From assembly GCA_963663215.1 (NCBI GenBank), contig OY760140.1:372001-436000 (forward strand): a stretch of 64,000 nt of DNA, read 5' to 3'. Origin of the DNA: BJGV01 sp003230615 (lineage in GTDB: Bacteria; Pseudomonadota; Gammaproteobacteria; Burkholderiales; Nitrosomonadaceae). Position 1 is the stretch's first letter; each line of letters begins with the position of its first letter. The notes beneath the pieces are model-generated. The model had not been told where the DNA came from. It saw only the letters and a list, made by a program, of their open reading frames with translations, and did not search any database. The translations under genes and the position numbers were made by a program. Of this stretch, positions 48,718-57,660 are shown piece after piece.

Positions 48718-49275
48718 TCTGTTACTCCTTAGAGAAGTTTGTTTTTAGAAATGTAGTAATAATATCGACCGAATAGATCTGCACCATGGGATTGCTTAAT
48801 AAACTGTATCTGTTGCTAGGAATAAGCCAAATGTGACTAGGTTTAGTGACATATTTGTTCTATTGCGAATTATTGATACTATATTTGATTAGCTTAAATA
48901 TCCTAATACTCATTAGGTCCAGAATATAATTGGACACAAATTGTGTCAGACAATATTTTAAGTGTGATTAAAGATATTGGAAAGGGAGGATGAAATATAA
49001 TTTCATCCCAACCAACATTAATGCTAATTCTCTCGTGGTATAACTTTGGCATGGAAAAAATTTAGGTAAGGTATAGTGGAAACTACGAAAGTTAGTTGTT
49101 GATTTACAGTGATATGCATGGATTGAGTAGCGCTTGTGTGGTGGCAATTCCCATGTCAATGTATTGTTATTAGTTTCTTTATACACCATGCCACAAGGCG
49201 TAAAATTCTTTTAATGAGTATTTGATAAGACTCATAATTCTTTTCTTGGATACCAACTGTAGTTTCATTTTTAAA
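48718..49275. other. Sparse region upstream of the TIR gene, with a hairpin
   Basis: 558 bp between the divergent TIR and Nudix genes. GGATGAAAT (48988-48996) and ATTTCATCC (49000-49008) form a perfect 9-bp stem with a 3-nt loop. A 73-codon open frame on the minus strand (48968-49189) has no recognisable motif. Promoters for both flanking genes must lie here but none is clear. Confidence 0.45.
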
Positions 49276-49824
49276 ATGTCCCGAAATCTTACCGAAAAAC
49301 AACTTAGCAACCAATGTGTATTTGGCGGAGACCTGTTACACGTGTACGTAGATAAAGTCGCTATGCCTGATGGTAAGTTATCGGTACGTGAGTATGTTAC
49401 CCACCCTGGCGCGGTAGTTATTATTCCGCTGCTTGATAATGGCGATTTGGTGTTTGAGCGTCAACATCGTTATCCGTTACACCAGGATTTTTATGAATTA
49501 CCCGCGGGTAAAATAGATCCTGATGAGGATCCGCTGTTGTGTGCACAGCGTGAGTTGCTGGAGGAAACCGGTTATATAGCAGCTAATTGGCGTTACCTTA
49601 CTACTTTACATCCCTGCATTGGTTACTCCAATGAGAAACTGTTGTACTACTTGGCGGAGGGGTTGAACCTTCAGGTTGCCTGCCCTGATGATGGTGAGCA
49701 TTTAGAAGTTTTCACATTAGCCATGGCAGAAGCTCTTGAATGGGTTAAGGCAGGAAAAATTACGGACAACAAAACTGTTTCTGCTCTGTTTTGGGCGGAG
49801 AAGTTGATACGTGGCGAATGGTAA
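49276..49824 (+). CDS. Nudix hydrolase, ADP-ribose pyrophosphatase type
   Basis: The 182-residue protein carries a complete Nudix box, GKIDPDEDPLLCAQRELLEETGY, after the ADPRase-typical ELPA. A downstream WRYLTTLHPCIGYSNEKL segment is present, as in ADP-ribose pyrophosphatases. It should hydrolyse ADP-ribose or a related nucleotide sugar. The ATG at 49276 starts the family-like MSRNLTEKQL; an earlier start would add 18 hydrophobic residues. It is divergent from the TIR gene, whose family makes ADP-ribose derivatives; this may be coincidence because this Nudix type is a common housekeeping gene. Confidence 0.9.
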   Translation: MSRNLTEKQLSNQCVFGGDLLHVYVDKVAMPDGKLSVREYVTHPGAVVIIPLLDNGDLVFERQHRYPLHQDFYELPAGKIDPDEDPLLCAQRELLEETGYIAANWRYLTTLHPCIGYSNEKLLYYLAEGLNLQVACPDDGEHLEVFTLAMAEALEWVKAGKITDNKTVSALFWAEKLIRGEW

Positions 49825-49887
49825 TGTGTCAAATTTAATTTAGACTAGGTATTGATATGATGGTTTTTGTTATGAAGTAGACCAAGC

Positions 49888-50997
49888 TCATTCGGTAAAG
49901 AATTCATGCACTTTATTCATCCAGGATTTAGTACGGGGACTATGACGGGAACTATCCTCCTGATTGAGGGCTTCCAGCTCATGAAATAGTTCTTTTTGGC
50001 GGGTGGTTAGCTTAACTGGCGTTTCCACTACCATATGGCACAGTAGATCACCATGGGCGCGACTACGCGCACCTTTAATACCTTTGCCGCGCAAACGGAA
50101 AATTTTTCCACTCTGTGTTTCTGCTGGAACCTTAATTTTTGCATAACCATCAATCGTAGGAATTTCTATTTCTGCACCTAGCGCAGCAGTAGTGAAACTG
50201 ATGGGCATTTCACAGTGAAGGTCATTATGATCACGCTGGAAAACAGAATGCGGTATTAGATTAACAACCACATATAAATCTCCCGGTGGACCACCGTTGA
50301 CCCCGTCTTCACCTTCTCCAGATAAACGGATGCGGTCGTTTTCGTCTACGCCAGCTGGGATTTTCACCAATAATGTTTTTTGCTGCTTGACACGCCCTGC
50401 ACCGCTGCACTTAACACAGGGGCTTGCTACAAATTTTCCACTACCATGGCATTTTGGACAGGTTTGCTGGATCGAAAAAAATCCTTGTTGCATTCTTACT
50501 TGACCATGGCCGTTACAGCTAGGGCAGGTAATCGGGGTAGTACCAGATTTAGCTCCGCTGCCATGACAGATTTCACAGGCTTCCATGGTAGGAATCCGTA
50601 TTTTAGTTTCAGTTCCACGGGCCGCCTGTTCTAGCGAAATTTCCATGTTATAGCGCAAGTCTGCACCACGATAGACGTTGGAGCGTCCTCCGTGACCACC
50701 AAAGATATCACCAAAGATATCGCCAAATGTATCAGCGAATCCCTGTGCACTACCGCTTCTCGCCATGCTAGGATCTACTCCGGCATGGCCATACTGATCA
50801 TAAGCTTCTCGCTTGTTGGGGTCCGAAAGAATTTCGTAAGCTTCTTTTGCCTCTTTGAAGCGTCCTTCCGATTTGGGATTGTCTGGATTACGGTCCGGAT
50901 GATGCTCCATCGCTAGTTTACGATAGGTTTTTTTAATTTCATCTTCACTGGCATCACGGTTAATACCCAGCACTTCATAGTAATCGCGTTTGTTCAT
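49888..50997 (-). CDS. dnaJ: Chaperone protein DnaJ
   Basis: DnaJ delivers substrates to DnaK and stimulates its ATPase. The 369-residue protein has the J domain (MNKRDYYEVLGINRD, with the YRKLAMEHHPDRNP helix containing HPD). A short Gly/Phe region follows, then four CxxCxGxG zinc repeats (CEICHGSG, CPSCNGHG, CPKCHGSG, CVKCSGAG) and the substrate-binding C-terminus. The ATG at 50997 matches the family start; an upstream in-frame start at 51024 would add nine atypical residues. It follows dnaK with a hairpin repeat between them. Confidence 0.96.
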   Translation of the reverse strand: MNKRDYYEVLGINRDASEDEIKKTYRKLAMEHHPDRNPDNPKSEGRFKEAKEAYEILSDPNKREAYDQYGHAGVDPSMARSGSAQGFADTFGDIFGDIFGGHGGRSNVYRGADLRYNMEISLEQAARGTETKIRIPTMEACEICHGSGAKSGTTPITCPSCNGHGQVRMQQGFFSIQQTCPKCHGSGKFVASPCVKCSGAGRVKQQKTLLVKIPAGVDENDRIRLSGEGEDGVNGGPPGDLYVVVNLIPHSVFQRDHNDLHCEMPISFTTAALGAEIEIPTIDGYAKIKVPAETQSGKIFRLRGKGIKGARSRAHGDLLCHMVVETPVKLTTRQKELFHELEALNQEDSSRHSPRTKSWMNKVHEFFTE

Positions 50998-51136
50998 ATT
51001 GACTTTTCCATCTACATAGTACAAATAATATTGTTAAATGTATTCTAACTTAGAAGCACGCTCTTACCTCTTTCCATAGAACAGGTAAGGAATGAAGCTA
51101 ATTTTCTTTGCTTTTAGCTTTTTTGATAAATACCAA

Positions 51137-51188
51137 AACGCAGAGTACTCAGGAGAACTACAATAGTATTTCTCCACGTCTCTGCGTT
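51137..51188. repeat. Imperfect palindromic element between dnaK and dnaJ
   Basis: AACGCAGAG (51137-51145) pairs with CTCTGCGTT (51180-51188). Inside, GGAGAA (51152-51157) pairs with TTCTCC (51170-51175). The motif resembles the dispersed ACGCAGAG/CTCTGCGT palindromic repeats found in many environmental bacterial genomes. It could act as an mRNA stabilising or attenuating hairpin between dnaK and dnaJ. Confidence 0.7.
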
Positions 51189-51208
51189 ATGGTGACTCAA
51201 GTAACTAA

Positions 51209-53143
51209 TTATTTTTTGTCTTTCACTTCCTCAAATTCGGCATCCACTACTTCACCTTCTTCCGGGTTTTCGCCACCGTTACTCTTTGGAGGTGATTCTG
51301 CATCGGTTTGGGTCTGCTGTGCCTGCTCCTGAGCATACATTTTTTCCGTAAGCTTATGAGAGGCTTCCGATAGTGCTTGGGTTCTCGCATCAATGGTGTC
51401 CTTGCTATCGGATTTTAGTGCTTCCTCGGCATCTTTCAATGCAGTCTCTATTTTTGACTTTTCATCACCATCAAGTTTGTCTCCATGTTCTTTCATTGTT
51501 TTACTTACAGAGTGAATTATTGCATCACACTGATTGCGAGCAGTAACTAGTTCCAGTGTTTTATGGTCTTCCTCTGCATGAGCCTCAGCGTCTTTTACCA
51601 TACGTTGGACTTCTTCATCTGATAATCCAGAGCTTGCCTGGATCTTGATCTTGTTTTCTTTTCCGGTCGCCTTATCCTTTGCTGATACATGTAGAATACC
51701 GTTAGCATCAATGTCGAATGCCACTTCAATTTGCGGCATACCTCGTGGCGCTGGGGGGATATCGGTCAGGTTGAATTGCCCTAAGCTTTTATTTCCAGAT
51801 GACATCTCCCGTTCACCTTGTAAGACATGAATGGTCACCGCAGATTGATTGTCTTCAGCAGTGGAGAACACCTGCTGTGCCTTGGTTGGGATAGTGGTAT
51901 TTTTCTGGATAAGTTTGGTCATTACTTGGCCCATGGTCTCGATGCCTAAAGATAGCGGAGTAACGTCTAGCAATAGTACGTCTTTCACTTCACCTTGCAA
52001 TACACCACCCTGGATAGCGGCACCTACTGCAACTGCTTCATCCGGATTTACATCTTTACGTGCATCTTTACCAAAAATTTCTCTAACTTTATCCTGCACC
52101 TTGGGCATACGGGTTTGCCCACCTACCAGAATGATGTCATTAATGTCGGCAATTTTTATTCCTGCATCCTTGATCGCTAAGCGGCAAGGTTCAGCGGTGC
52201 GTTCTATCAGTTCTTCAACTAAACTTTCCAGTTTAGATCGAGTGATTTTGACTGCTAGATGCTTAGGGCCAGAGGCATCTGCTGTGATGTATGGTAGGTT
52301 GACTTCAGTTTGCTGGCTAGAAGATAGCTCAATTTTAGCTTTCTCTGCTGAGTCTTTCAGGCGCTGCAGGGCAAGCATATCCTTTTTTAGATCAATGCCA
52401 CTTTCTTTTTTAAATTCAGCAACAAGATATTCGATTACACGCAAATCAAAGTCTTCGCCACCAAGAAAAGTATCGCCGTTGGTTGCTAGTACTTCAAATT
52501 GGTGTTCACCTTCTACTTCTGCAATATCAATAATGGAGATATCGAAGGTACCACCACCCAGGTCGTATACGGCTACTGTGCGGTTTCCCTCTTTTTTATC
52601 CATGCCAAACGCTAGTGCTGCTGCAGTAGGTTCATTGATGATACGTTTGACCTCCAGTCCAGCGATGCGCCCCGCATCTTTAGTTGCTTGGCGTTGTGAG
52701 TCGTTAAAGTAGGCAGGGACAGTGATAACCGCATCGGTGACTGGTTCACCCAGATAGTCCTCAGCAGTCTTCTTCATTTTTATTAGCACTTGAGCCGATA
52801 TTTCTGGTGGAGCAATTTTCTGGTCACGTACTTCTACCCAGGCATCATTGTTGTCAGCTTTAATGATTTTGTAAGGCACCATTTTAATGTCTTTTTGTAC
52901 CACTTCTTCGTTGAAACGACGTCCAATCAATCGTTTTACCGCGAATAAGGTATTCTTTGGATTGGTGACTGCCTGACGTTTAGCAGAAGCGCCCACCAAA
53001 ATTTCACCGTCTTCGGTATAGGCGACGATGGAAGGAGTAGTGCGTGTCCCTTCAGAGTTTTCTATTACCTTAGGCTTACTATTTTCCATAACGGATACGC
53101 ACGAGTTGGTGGTGCCGAGATCGATGCCAATAATCTTTGCCAT
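51209..53143 (-). CDS. dnaK: Chaperone protein DnaK (Hsp70)
   Basis: DnaK is the ATP-driven Hsp70 chaperone. The 644-residue protein has the signature GIDLGTTNSCVSVME, the second Hsp70 motif AVYDLGGGTFDISI and the third ILVGGQTRMPKVQ. The linker VLLLDVTPLSLGIETMG, substrate-binding domain and helical lid follow. The C-terminus ends in the acidic EGEVVDAEFEEVKDKK, with the family EVVDAEFEE motif. A sigma-32-type promoter precedes it, overlapping the grpE stop. Confidence 0.97.
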   Translation of the reverse strand: MAKIIGIDLGTTNSCVSVMENSKPKVIENSEGTRTTPSIVAYTEDGEILVGASAKRQAVTNPKNTLFAVKRLIGRRFNEEVVQKDIKMVPYKIIKADNNDAWVEVRDQKIAPPEISAQVLIKMKKTAEDYLGEPVTDAVITVPAYFNDSQRQATKDAGRIAGLEVKRIINEPTAAALAFGMDKKEGNRTVAVYDLGGGTFDISIIDIAEVEGEHQFEVLATNGDTFLGGEDFDLRVIEYLVAEFKKESGIDLKKDMLALQRLKDSAEKAKIELSSSQQTEVNLPYITADASGPKHLAVKITRSKLESLVEELIERTAEPCRLAIKDAGIKIADINDIILVGGQTRMPKVQDKVREIFGKDARKDVNPDEAVAVGAAIQGGVLQGEVKDVLLLDVTPLSLGIETMGQVMTKLIQKNTTIPTKAQQVFSTAEDNQSAVTIHVLQGEREMSSGNKSLGQFNLTDIPPAPRGMPQIEVAFDIDANGILHVSAKDKATGKENKIKIQASSGLSDEEVQRMVKDAEAHAEEDHKTLELVTARNQCDAIIHSVSKTMKEHGDKLDGDEKSKIETALKDAEEALKSDSKDTIDARTQALSEASHKLTEKMYAQEQAQQTQTDAESPPKSNGGENPEEGEVVDAEFEEVKDKK

Positions 53144-53188
53144 AATTCTATCCTTTTAGGGTTAAATTACCGTATATCTACAAGTTTT

Positions 53189-53217
53189 TATGTGGGGACT
53201 TAGCTAAGGATTTCAAG
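53189..53217 (-). promoter_or_regulatory. Sigma-32-type heat-shock promoter of dnaK
   Basis: On the minus strand CTTGAAA (53217-53211) is followed after 13 nt by CCCCACATA (53197-53189), close to the sigma-32 consensus CTTGAAA-N(13-14)-CCCCATNT. The -35 box overlaps the grpE stop codon. It would give dnaK its own heat-shock transcript inside the grpE-dnaK-dnaJ operon. Confidence 0.75.
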
Positions 53218-53800
53218 TTTCTTTGGCTTTTGAAACTGTCACTAGTGCAGGGCGGATTACCCGGTCATTCAGTATGTAGCCTTTTTGCATTACATGCACA
53301 ACAGTGTTAGGAGCAAGTTCGGAGTCTACCGTACACATGGCTTCATGCTGATGGGGATCAAATTTCTCTCCATTTGGATTAATCACCTTAATGTTGAATT
53401 TATCAAAAGCAGTAGAAAGCTGCTTGAGTGTCAGTTCCATCCCGCTCTTGAAATTCTCTACTGTTGCATTTTCAACTGCAAGTGCAGCTTCTAGGCTATC
53501 CATCACAGTCAGTAGTTCCGTGGAAAAATTTTCGGTAGCATATTTGTGTGCATTGGCAATGTCGATTTGAGCACGTTTTCGTATGTTCTCTGAATCAGCC
53601 TTAGCGCGTAGCCAGGCATCATGATGTTCAGCGGCATCAAGCTCAGCCTTTTTTAGTAATTCTTCCAAACTAGGCATGGTTTCTACAGCTGATTCCGCTG
53701 TACTAAGCGTAGTAGTATCTTCTATACTAGTTTTTTCGGTGTTAGTTTTATTCTCGGTCAATTCTGGCTGATCTGATTGCGGGTCCTGTATATTTTGCAT
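53213..53800 (-). CDS. grpE: Nucleotide exchange factor GrpE
   Basis: GrpE releases ADP from DnaK. From the ATG at 53800, with CAGGAGAACACG before it, the protein has 195 residues. A disordered acidic N-terminus is followed by a long coiled-coil helix (about 50-110, HHDAWLRAKADSENIRKRAQ). The beta-domain with the motif HEAMCTVDSELAPNTVVHV and GYILNDRVIRPALVTVSK completes it. A longer start at 53860 would lie upstream of the predicted heat-shock promoter and is rejected. No hrcA gene is adjacent. Confidence 0.94.
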   Translation of the reverse strand: MQNIQDPQSDQPELTENKTNTEKTSIEDTTTLSTAESAVETMPSLEELLKKAELDAAEHHDAWLRAKADSENIRKRAQIDIANAHKYATENFSTELLTVMDSLEAALAVENATVENFKSGMELTLKQLSTAFDKFNIKVINPNGEKFDPHQHEAMCTVDSELAPNTVVHVMQKGYILNDRVIRPALVTVSKAKET

Positions 53801-53827
53801 CGTGTTCTCCTGAATGCTATTCGAAGC

Positions 53828-53854
53828 AAATTGGGGTGGTTTTACCAATTTCAA
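53828..53854 (-). promoter_or_regulatory. Sigma-32-type heat-shock promoter of grpE
   Basis: On the minus strand TTGAAA (53854-53849) is separated by 12 nt from CCCCAATTT (53836-53828), close to the sigma-32 consensus. Transcription would begin about 20 nt before the grpE ATG, which also supports the chosen start. Confidence 0.65.
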
Positions 53855-53968
53855 TACCAAGAAATTTATGTGTAGCCTGCTATTCTGTTTACTTTGGGGC
53901 GGTGTTGAAATGAAGCATCAGCAGGTCTAGACAGCAAAAGTAAAAAAGACAGGTGAGTATTCTCTAGC

Positions 53969-55345
53969 TTACTTCCCGATTTTTCGTGCTAGTTCTGCAG
54001 CTTTACCAATATAGTTTTGTGGCGTCATCTCCCACAAGCGTTTCTTCTCAGTATCAGGAATAGTAAGGCCGCCAATGAATTTATGTATTGTTTCTTTAGA
54101 GATGCCATCTTTGCCACGGGTCAGTTCTTTCAATTGCTCATAGGGATTAGGTATACCGTAACGACGCATTATAGTTTGGATTGGCTCTGCGAGGATATCC
54201 CAAGCACTCTCTAGATCATCTACTATTCGTTCTAGATTGACTTCCAGTTTTTTTAAACCTTTGTCACATGAATCATACGACAGCAGCGTGTGCCCTATTG
54301 CTACACCCATATTACGTAATAAGGTGGAGTCCGTTAGATCGCGCTGCCAGCGAGACACAGGCAGCTTCTCACTCAAGTGTCGTAGCAGCGCGTTAGCAAC
54401 CCCAAGATTACCTTCAGAATTTTCAAAATCAATCGGATTTACCTTATGTGGCATAGTTGACGAACCGATTTCAGATTCTTTGATTTTTAGTTTGAAATAA
54501 CCTAAGGAAATATATCCCCATACGTCGCGATCAAGGTCAAGTAGTATGATATTAATATGGGCGTAAGCGTCGCACAATGTGGCAATGGCATCATGTGGTT
54601 CGATCTGAGTAGTATAGGGGTTAAATTCTAGGCCAAGTTTTTCGACGAAAGATTTCGCAAATTTCTCCCAGTTGAAATTTGGGTATGCAGCAAACTGGGC
54701 ATTGTAATTACCCACCGCTCCGTTAATTTTGCCTGATATAGAGATGGAAGCAAGCTGATCATAGCCACCTTGCAAGCGGTGTACAAAGTTTGCGAGTTCT
54801 TTACCCAAAGTGGAAGGGGTGGCGGGCTGGCCATGGGTACGGGCTAGCATAGGCACGTCAGCTAGTTGATGTGCCATTCCGATGAGATTCACGATGATTT
54901 TCTTTAGTGTGGGCAGCATCACATGATCTCGGCTGTGCTTTAGCATTAAACCATATGAAAGATTAGTTATATCCTCTGAAGTGCAGGAAAAATGAATGAA
55001 CTCAGTGACTTTAGAAACTTCTGTAATCTTTATTAAGCGTTCTTTAAGCCAGTACTCAATGGCCTTAACATCGTGGTTGATACGATCTTCAATGGCTTTG
55101 ACTGATTTACCGTCAGATTCAGAAAAATCTGTTACTAGATTGTCAAATTGTGAAATGATATCTGCAGAAAATGGCAAGATTTCAGTAATTGCGGGTTCAT
55201 AGCTCAACGCTTTGAACCACTCAATTTCTACCTGAACGCGATGGCGGATCAGCGCAAGCTCACTGAAATATGGTTGTAGAGCCGTAACCTTGCTGTGATA
55301 GCGTCCATCAAGGGGAGAGAGAGCAGTGAGGGGGGAGAGGCTCAT
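53969..55345 (-). CDS. purB: Adenylosuccinate lyase
   Basis: PurB cleaves SAICAR and adenylosuccinate in purine synthesis. The 458-residue protein starts LSPLTALSPLDGRYHSKV and carries the fumarase-superfamily signature SSTMPHKVNPIDFENSEGN. TSEDITNLSYGLML and ARTHGQPATPSTLGKE are also present. Length is that of the E. coli-type enzyme. In E. coli mnmA lies close to purB; here a broken transferase gene lies between them. Confidence 0.96.
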   Translation of the reverse strand: MSLSPLTALSPLDGRYHSKVTALQPYFSELALIRHRVQVEIEWFKALSYEPAITEILPFSADIISQFDNLVTDFSESDGKSVKAIEDRINHDVKAIEYWLKERLIKITEVSKVTEFIHFSCTSEDITNLSYGLMLKHSRDHVMLPTLKKIIVNLIGMAHQLADVPMLARTHGQPATPSTLGKELANFVHRLQGGYDQLASISISGKINGAVGNYNAQFAAYPNFNWEKFAKSFVEKLGLEFNPYTTQIEPHDAIATLCDAYAHINIILLDLDRDVWGYISLGYFKLKIKESEIGSSTMPHKVNPIDFENSEGNLGVANALLRHLSEKLPVSRWQRDLTDSTLLRNMGVAIGHTLLSYDSCDKGLKKLEVNLERIVDDLESAWDILAEPIQTIMRRYGIPNPYEQLKELTRGKDGISKETIHKFIGGLTIPDTEKKRLWEMTPQNYIGKAAELARKIGK

Positions 55346-55469
55346 ATTGTAAGTTTTTCTGATCCTTGATTATATTAACATAAGCGGGCCTAATCCTGTG
55401 CCGTGTGCCGTGTAATATGGAAAATTGGTATACTACTAATCTCATATTTAGACAGCCATTTAGGATACG

Positions 55470-56084
55470 ATGAAGCTTGTTGGATCACTTACTAGTCCAT
55501 ACGTGCGTAAAGTACGAATTGTTCTAGCTGAAAACAATATTGGCTATGATTTTGATGTTGATATTCCATGGAATGTAGGGAGTCATGTGCCTGATTACAA
55601 TCCCTTGGGAAAGGTGCCAGTGCTGATTTTGGATGATGGTGCTGCTTTATTTGATTCAAGAGTGATCGTTGAATATCTAGATTGTACTAGTTCAACATTG
55701 TGCTTGATTCCCGAATCCAACAGGGACCGGATCATGGTGAAGCGCTGGGAAGCATTGGCAGATGGTATTTGCGACGCAGCGGCGACTATTTTTCTGGAAC
55801 GCAAGCGCCCAAACACGCTGCAAAGCTTGGAATGGATTGCACGCCAGTAGAAGAAAGTTGCGCTGGGACTTGAAGCTGCAGCTCGAGAACTGAGTGACAA
55901 GAAATGGTGTGAGGGTAATGCCTATACGCTTGCCGATATCGCATTGTGTTGCGCACTTAGTTTTCTAGTTTTTCGTTTTCCAGAAATAGAGTGGCGCAAT
56001 ACATTTCCCAATCTAGCTAATTTAGCTGATACCCTGGAAGGGCGAGCTTCGTTTATGGAAACGGTGCCAAAAGTACAAAGTTAA
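55470..56084 (+). pseudogene. Glutathione S-transferase gene interrupted by an in-frame TAG
   Basis: The N-terminal thioredoxin-like domain is complete: MKLVGSLTSPYVRKVRIVLA, then YNPLGKVPVLILDDG and LFDSRVIVEYLD. The helical domain begins with RDRIMVKRWEALADGICDA. Codon 127 is TAG (55848-55850). The same frame continues with KKVALGLEAAARELSDKKW, YTLADIALCCALSFLVFRFP and WRNTFPNLANLADTLEGRAS to a TAA at 56082. Without the stop it would be a normal 204-residue GST of the YibF-like type. The rest of the reading frame is undamaged, so the change looks recent, or is a sequence error. Confidence 0.85.
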
Positions 56085-56114
56085 TAAATGCAATACATTT
56101 TTAGTGTTGTTTGA

Positions 56115-57209
56115 TTAATGGCTGTTTGCTTTCCCAGAAATTACTCCTCCACCCAAGCATACCTTGCTTTCATAGACCACCACTGATTGTCCTGGCGTAA
56201 CAGCCCATTGAGGCTGAGCAAACTCGATTTTGCATTTATCCTTACTAATTTTTTTTATAGAGCAGGGAGCATCGGGCTGGCGATAACGGGTTTTGGCAGA
56301 ATAAACCCAACCACAACATGGAGCCTTGTCACTAATCCATGTAAGATCGGATGCGGTAAGCGTGGGTTGGAATAATTTAGGATGATCGTGACCTTGCACT
56401 ACAAGCAGGGTATTATTTTCCATGTTTTTTTCCAAGACGAACCATGGCTTACCAATACCTTCCTTGGTCCCCCCTATCCCTAAACCTTGTCGTTGTCCGA
56501 TAGTGTAATACATAAGGCCAATATGTTCTCCCACTATGTTTCCCTCTTGAGTCTGTATTTCTCCCGGTTTATGTGGCAAATAGCGACTAAGAAAATTCCT
56601 AAATGGGCGTTCACCAATAAAGCAGATACCAGTACTGTCTTTCTTGGAGTGATTAGGTAATTTATAATCCCGAGCAATTTTACGCACTTCGCGTTTATAG
56701 AGGTGTCCGATAGGGAATAGAGTGCTAGTTAACTGTTCCTGATTAAGACGATAGAGAAAATAACTCTGATCCTTCGTCCCATCCTCGCCCTTTAGTAGTT
56801 GGAACATACCGTTTAATTTCCGTATTTGGGCATAGTGTCCAGTAGCAATATAGTCGGCACCAAGTTTTATGGCATGATCAAGGAACGCTCTAAATTTAAT
56901 TTCGGCGTTACATAACACGTCTGGGTTAGGTGTTCGTCCAGCCTGGTATTCTGTAAGAAATCTATTGAATACTTTTTCTTTGTATTCGGTAGCAAAATTC
57001 ACTGCTTCCAGGTGAAGTCCGATGATATCGGAAACTGATGCAGCATCAATGAGATCCTGTCTGGACGAACAATACTCGTCCGTATCATCATCTTCCCAGT
57101 TTTTCATGAATAGACCTACTACATCATAACCTTGCTGTTTGAGTAATAATGCTGCAACCGACGAATCAACCCCTCCTGACATTCCAATTACAACGCGCTG
57201 TTTTCTCAT
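56115..57209 (-). CDS. mnmA: tRNA-specific 2-thiouridylase MnmA
   Basis: MnmA puts sulfur on U34 of Glu, Gln and Lys tRNAs. The 364-residue protein has the PP-loop GMSGGVDSSVAALLL and the catalytic Cys100 in NPDVLCNAEIKF. The second Cys196 is in STGICFIGERPF, and the tRNA-contact motif GTKDQSYFLYRL is clear. It follows the NudJ-like gene by 4 nt, so the two are co-transcribed. Confidence 0.96.
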   Translation of the reverse strand: MRKQRVVIGMSGGVDSSVAALLLKQQGYDVVGLFMKNWEDDDTDEYCSSRQDLIDAASVSDIIGLHLEAVNFATEYKEKVFNRFLTEYQAGRTPNPDVLCNAEIKFRAFLDHAIKLGADYIATGHYAQIRKLNGMFQLLKGEDGTKDQSYFLYRLNQEQLTSTLFPIGHLYKREVRKIARDYKLPNHSKKDSTGICFIGERPFRNFLSRYLPHKPGEIQTQEGNIVGEHIGLMYYTIGQRQGLGIGGTKEGIGKPWFVLEKNMENNTLLVVQGHDHPKLFQPTLTASDLTWISDKAPCCGWVYSAKTRYRQPDAPCSIKKISKDKCKIEFAQPQWAVTPGQSVVVYESKVCLGGGVISGKANSH

Positions 57210-57213
57210 TGTT

Positions 57214-57660
57214 TCATTCGTAGTGAGTAAGAATTTCCAGAGGATAATGTTTGCCAGCTAAATGATCTTCAATACATTTAATAACAAGAGGGCTGCGGTG
57301 CAGGCGGATTGACTCATATATTTCATTTGTATTGAACCAAGCTGCACGTACTATAACTTCATCTAATTTTCGATCATGATCATGGCAGACGACTGTACCG
57401 GAGAAGGCAAAACGCAAATAAGTTGTATCATTGAAGAGTGAGTGCCATCTATAAATACCCAGTAGCCATTGCGGGGTAAAAGTGTAACCCGTTTCTTCTA
57501 GTGTTTCCCGGATTGCGCCATTGACTATAGATTCGTTAGGTTCTAAGTGCCCAGCCGGTTGGTTGAATAGTATACCGTGCGTAGTTTGCTCCTCAACCAA
57601 CAAATATTTTCCTTTTTGTTCGATGACCGCAGCGACGGTTACGTTGGGTTTCCAGGTCAT
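57214..57660 (-). CDS. nudJ: Nudix hydrolase, NudJ-like
   Basis: The 148-residue protein begins WKPNVTVAAVIEQKGKYLLVEEQ and has the Nudix box GHLEPNESIVNGAIRETLEETGY. In E. coli nudJ, which hydrolyses nucleoside diphosphates, triphosphates and thiamine pyrimidine pyrophosphate, lies directly upstream of mnmA. The same order here supports the name. Confidence 0.88.
   Translation of the reverse strand: MTWKPNVTVAAVIEQKGKYLLVEEQTTHGILFNQPAGHLEPNESIVNGAIRETLEETGYTFTPQWLLGIYRWHSLFNDTTYLRFAFSGTVVCHDHDRKLDEVIVRAAWFNTNEIYESIRLHRSPLVIKCIEDHLAGKHYPLEILTHYE

Noticed and set aside
48968..49189. 73-codon minus-strand open frame
   Set aside because: Unusual composition, no motif and no clear ribosome binding site; kept only as part of the intergenic description.
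51849..52712. 287-codon open frame on the plus strand
   Set aside because: It lies wholly antisense to dnaK, has no recognisable motif, and is explained by the codon pattern of that gene.
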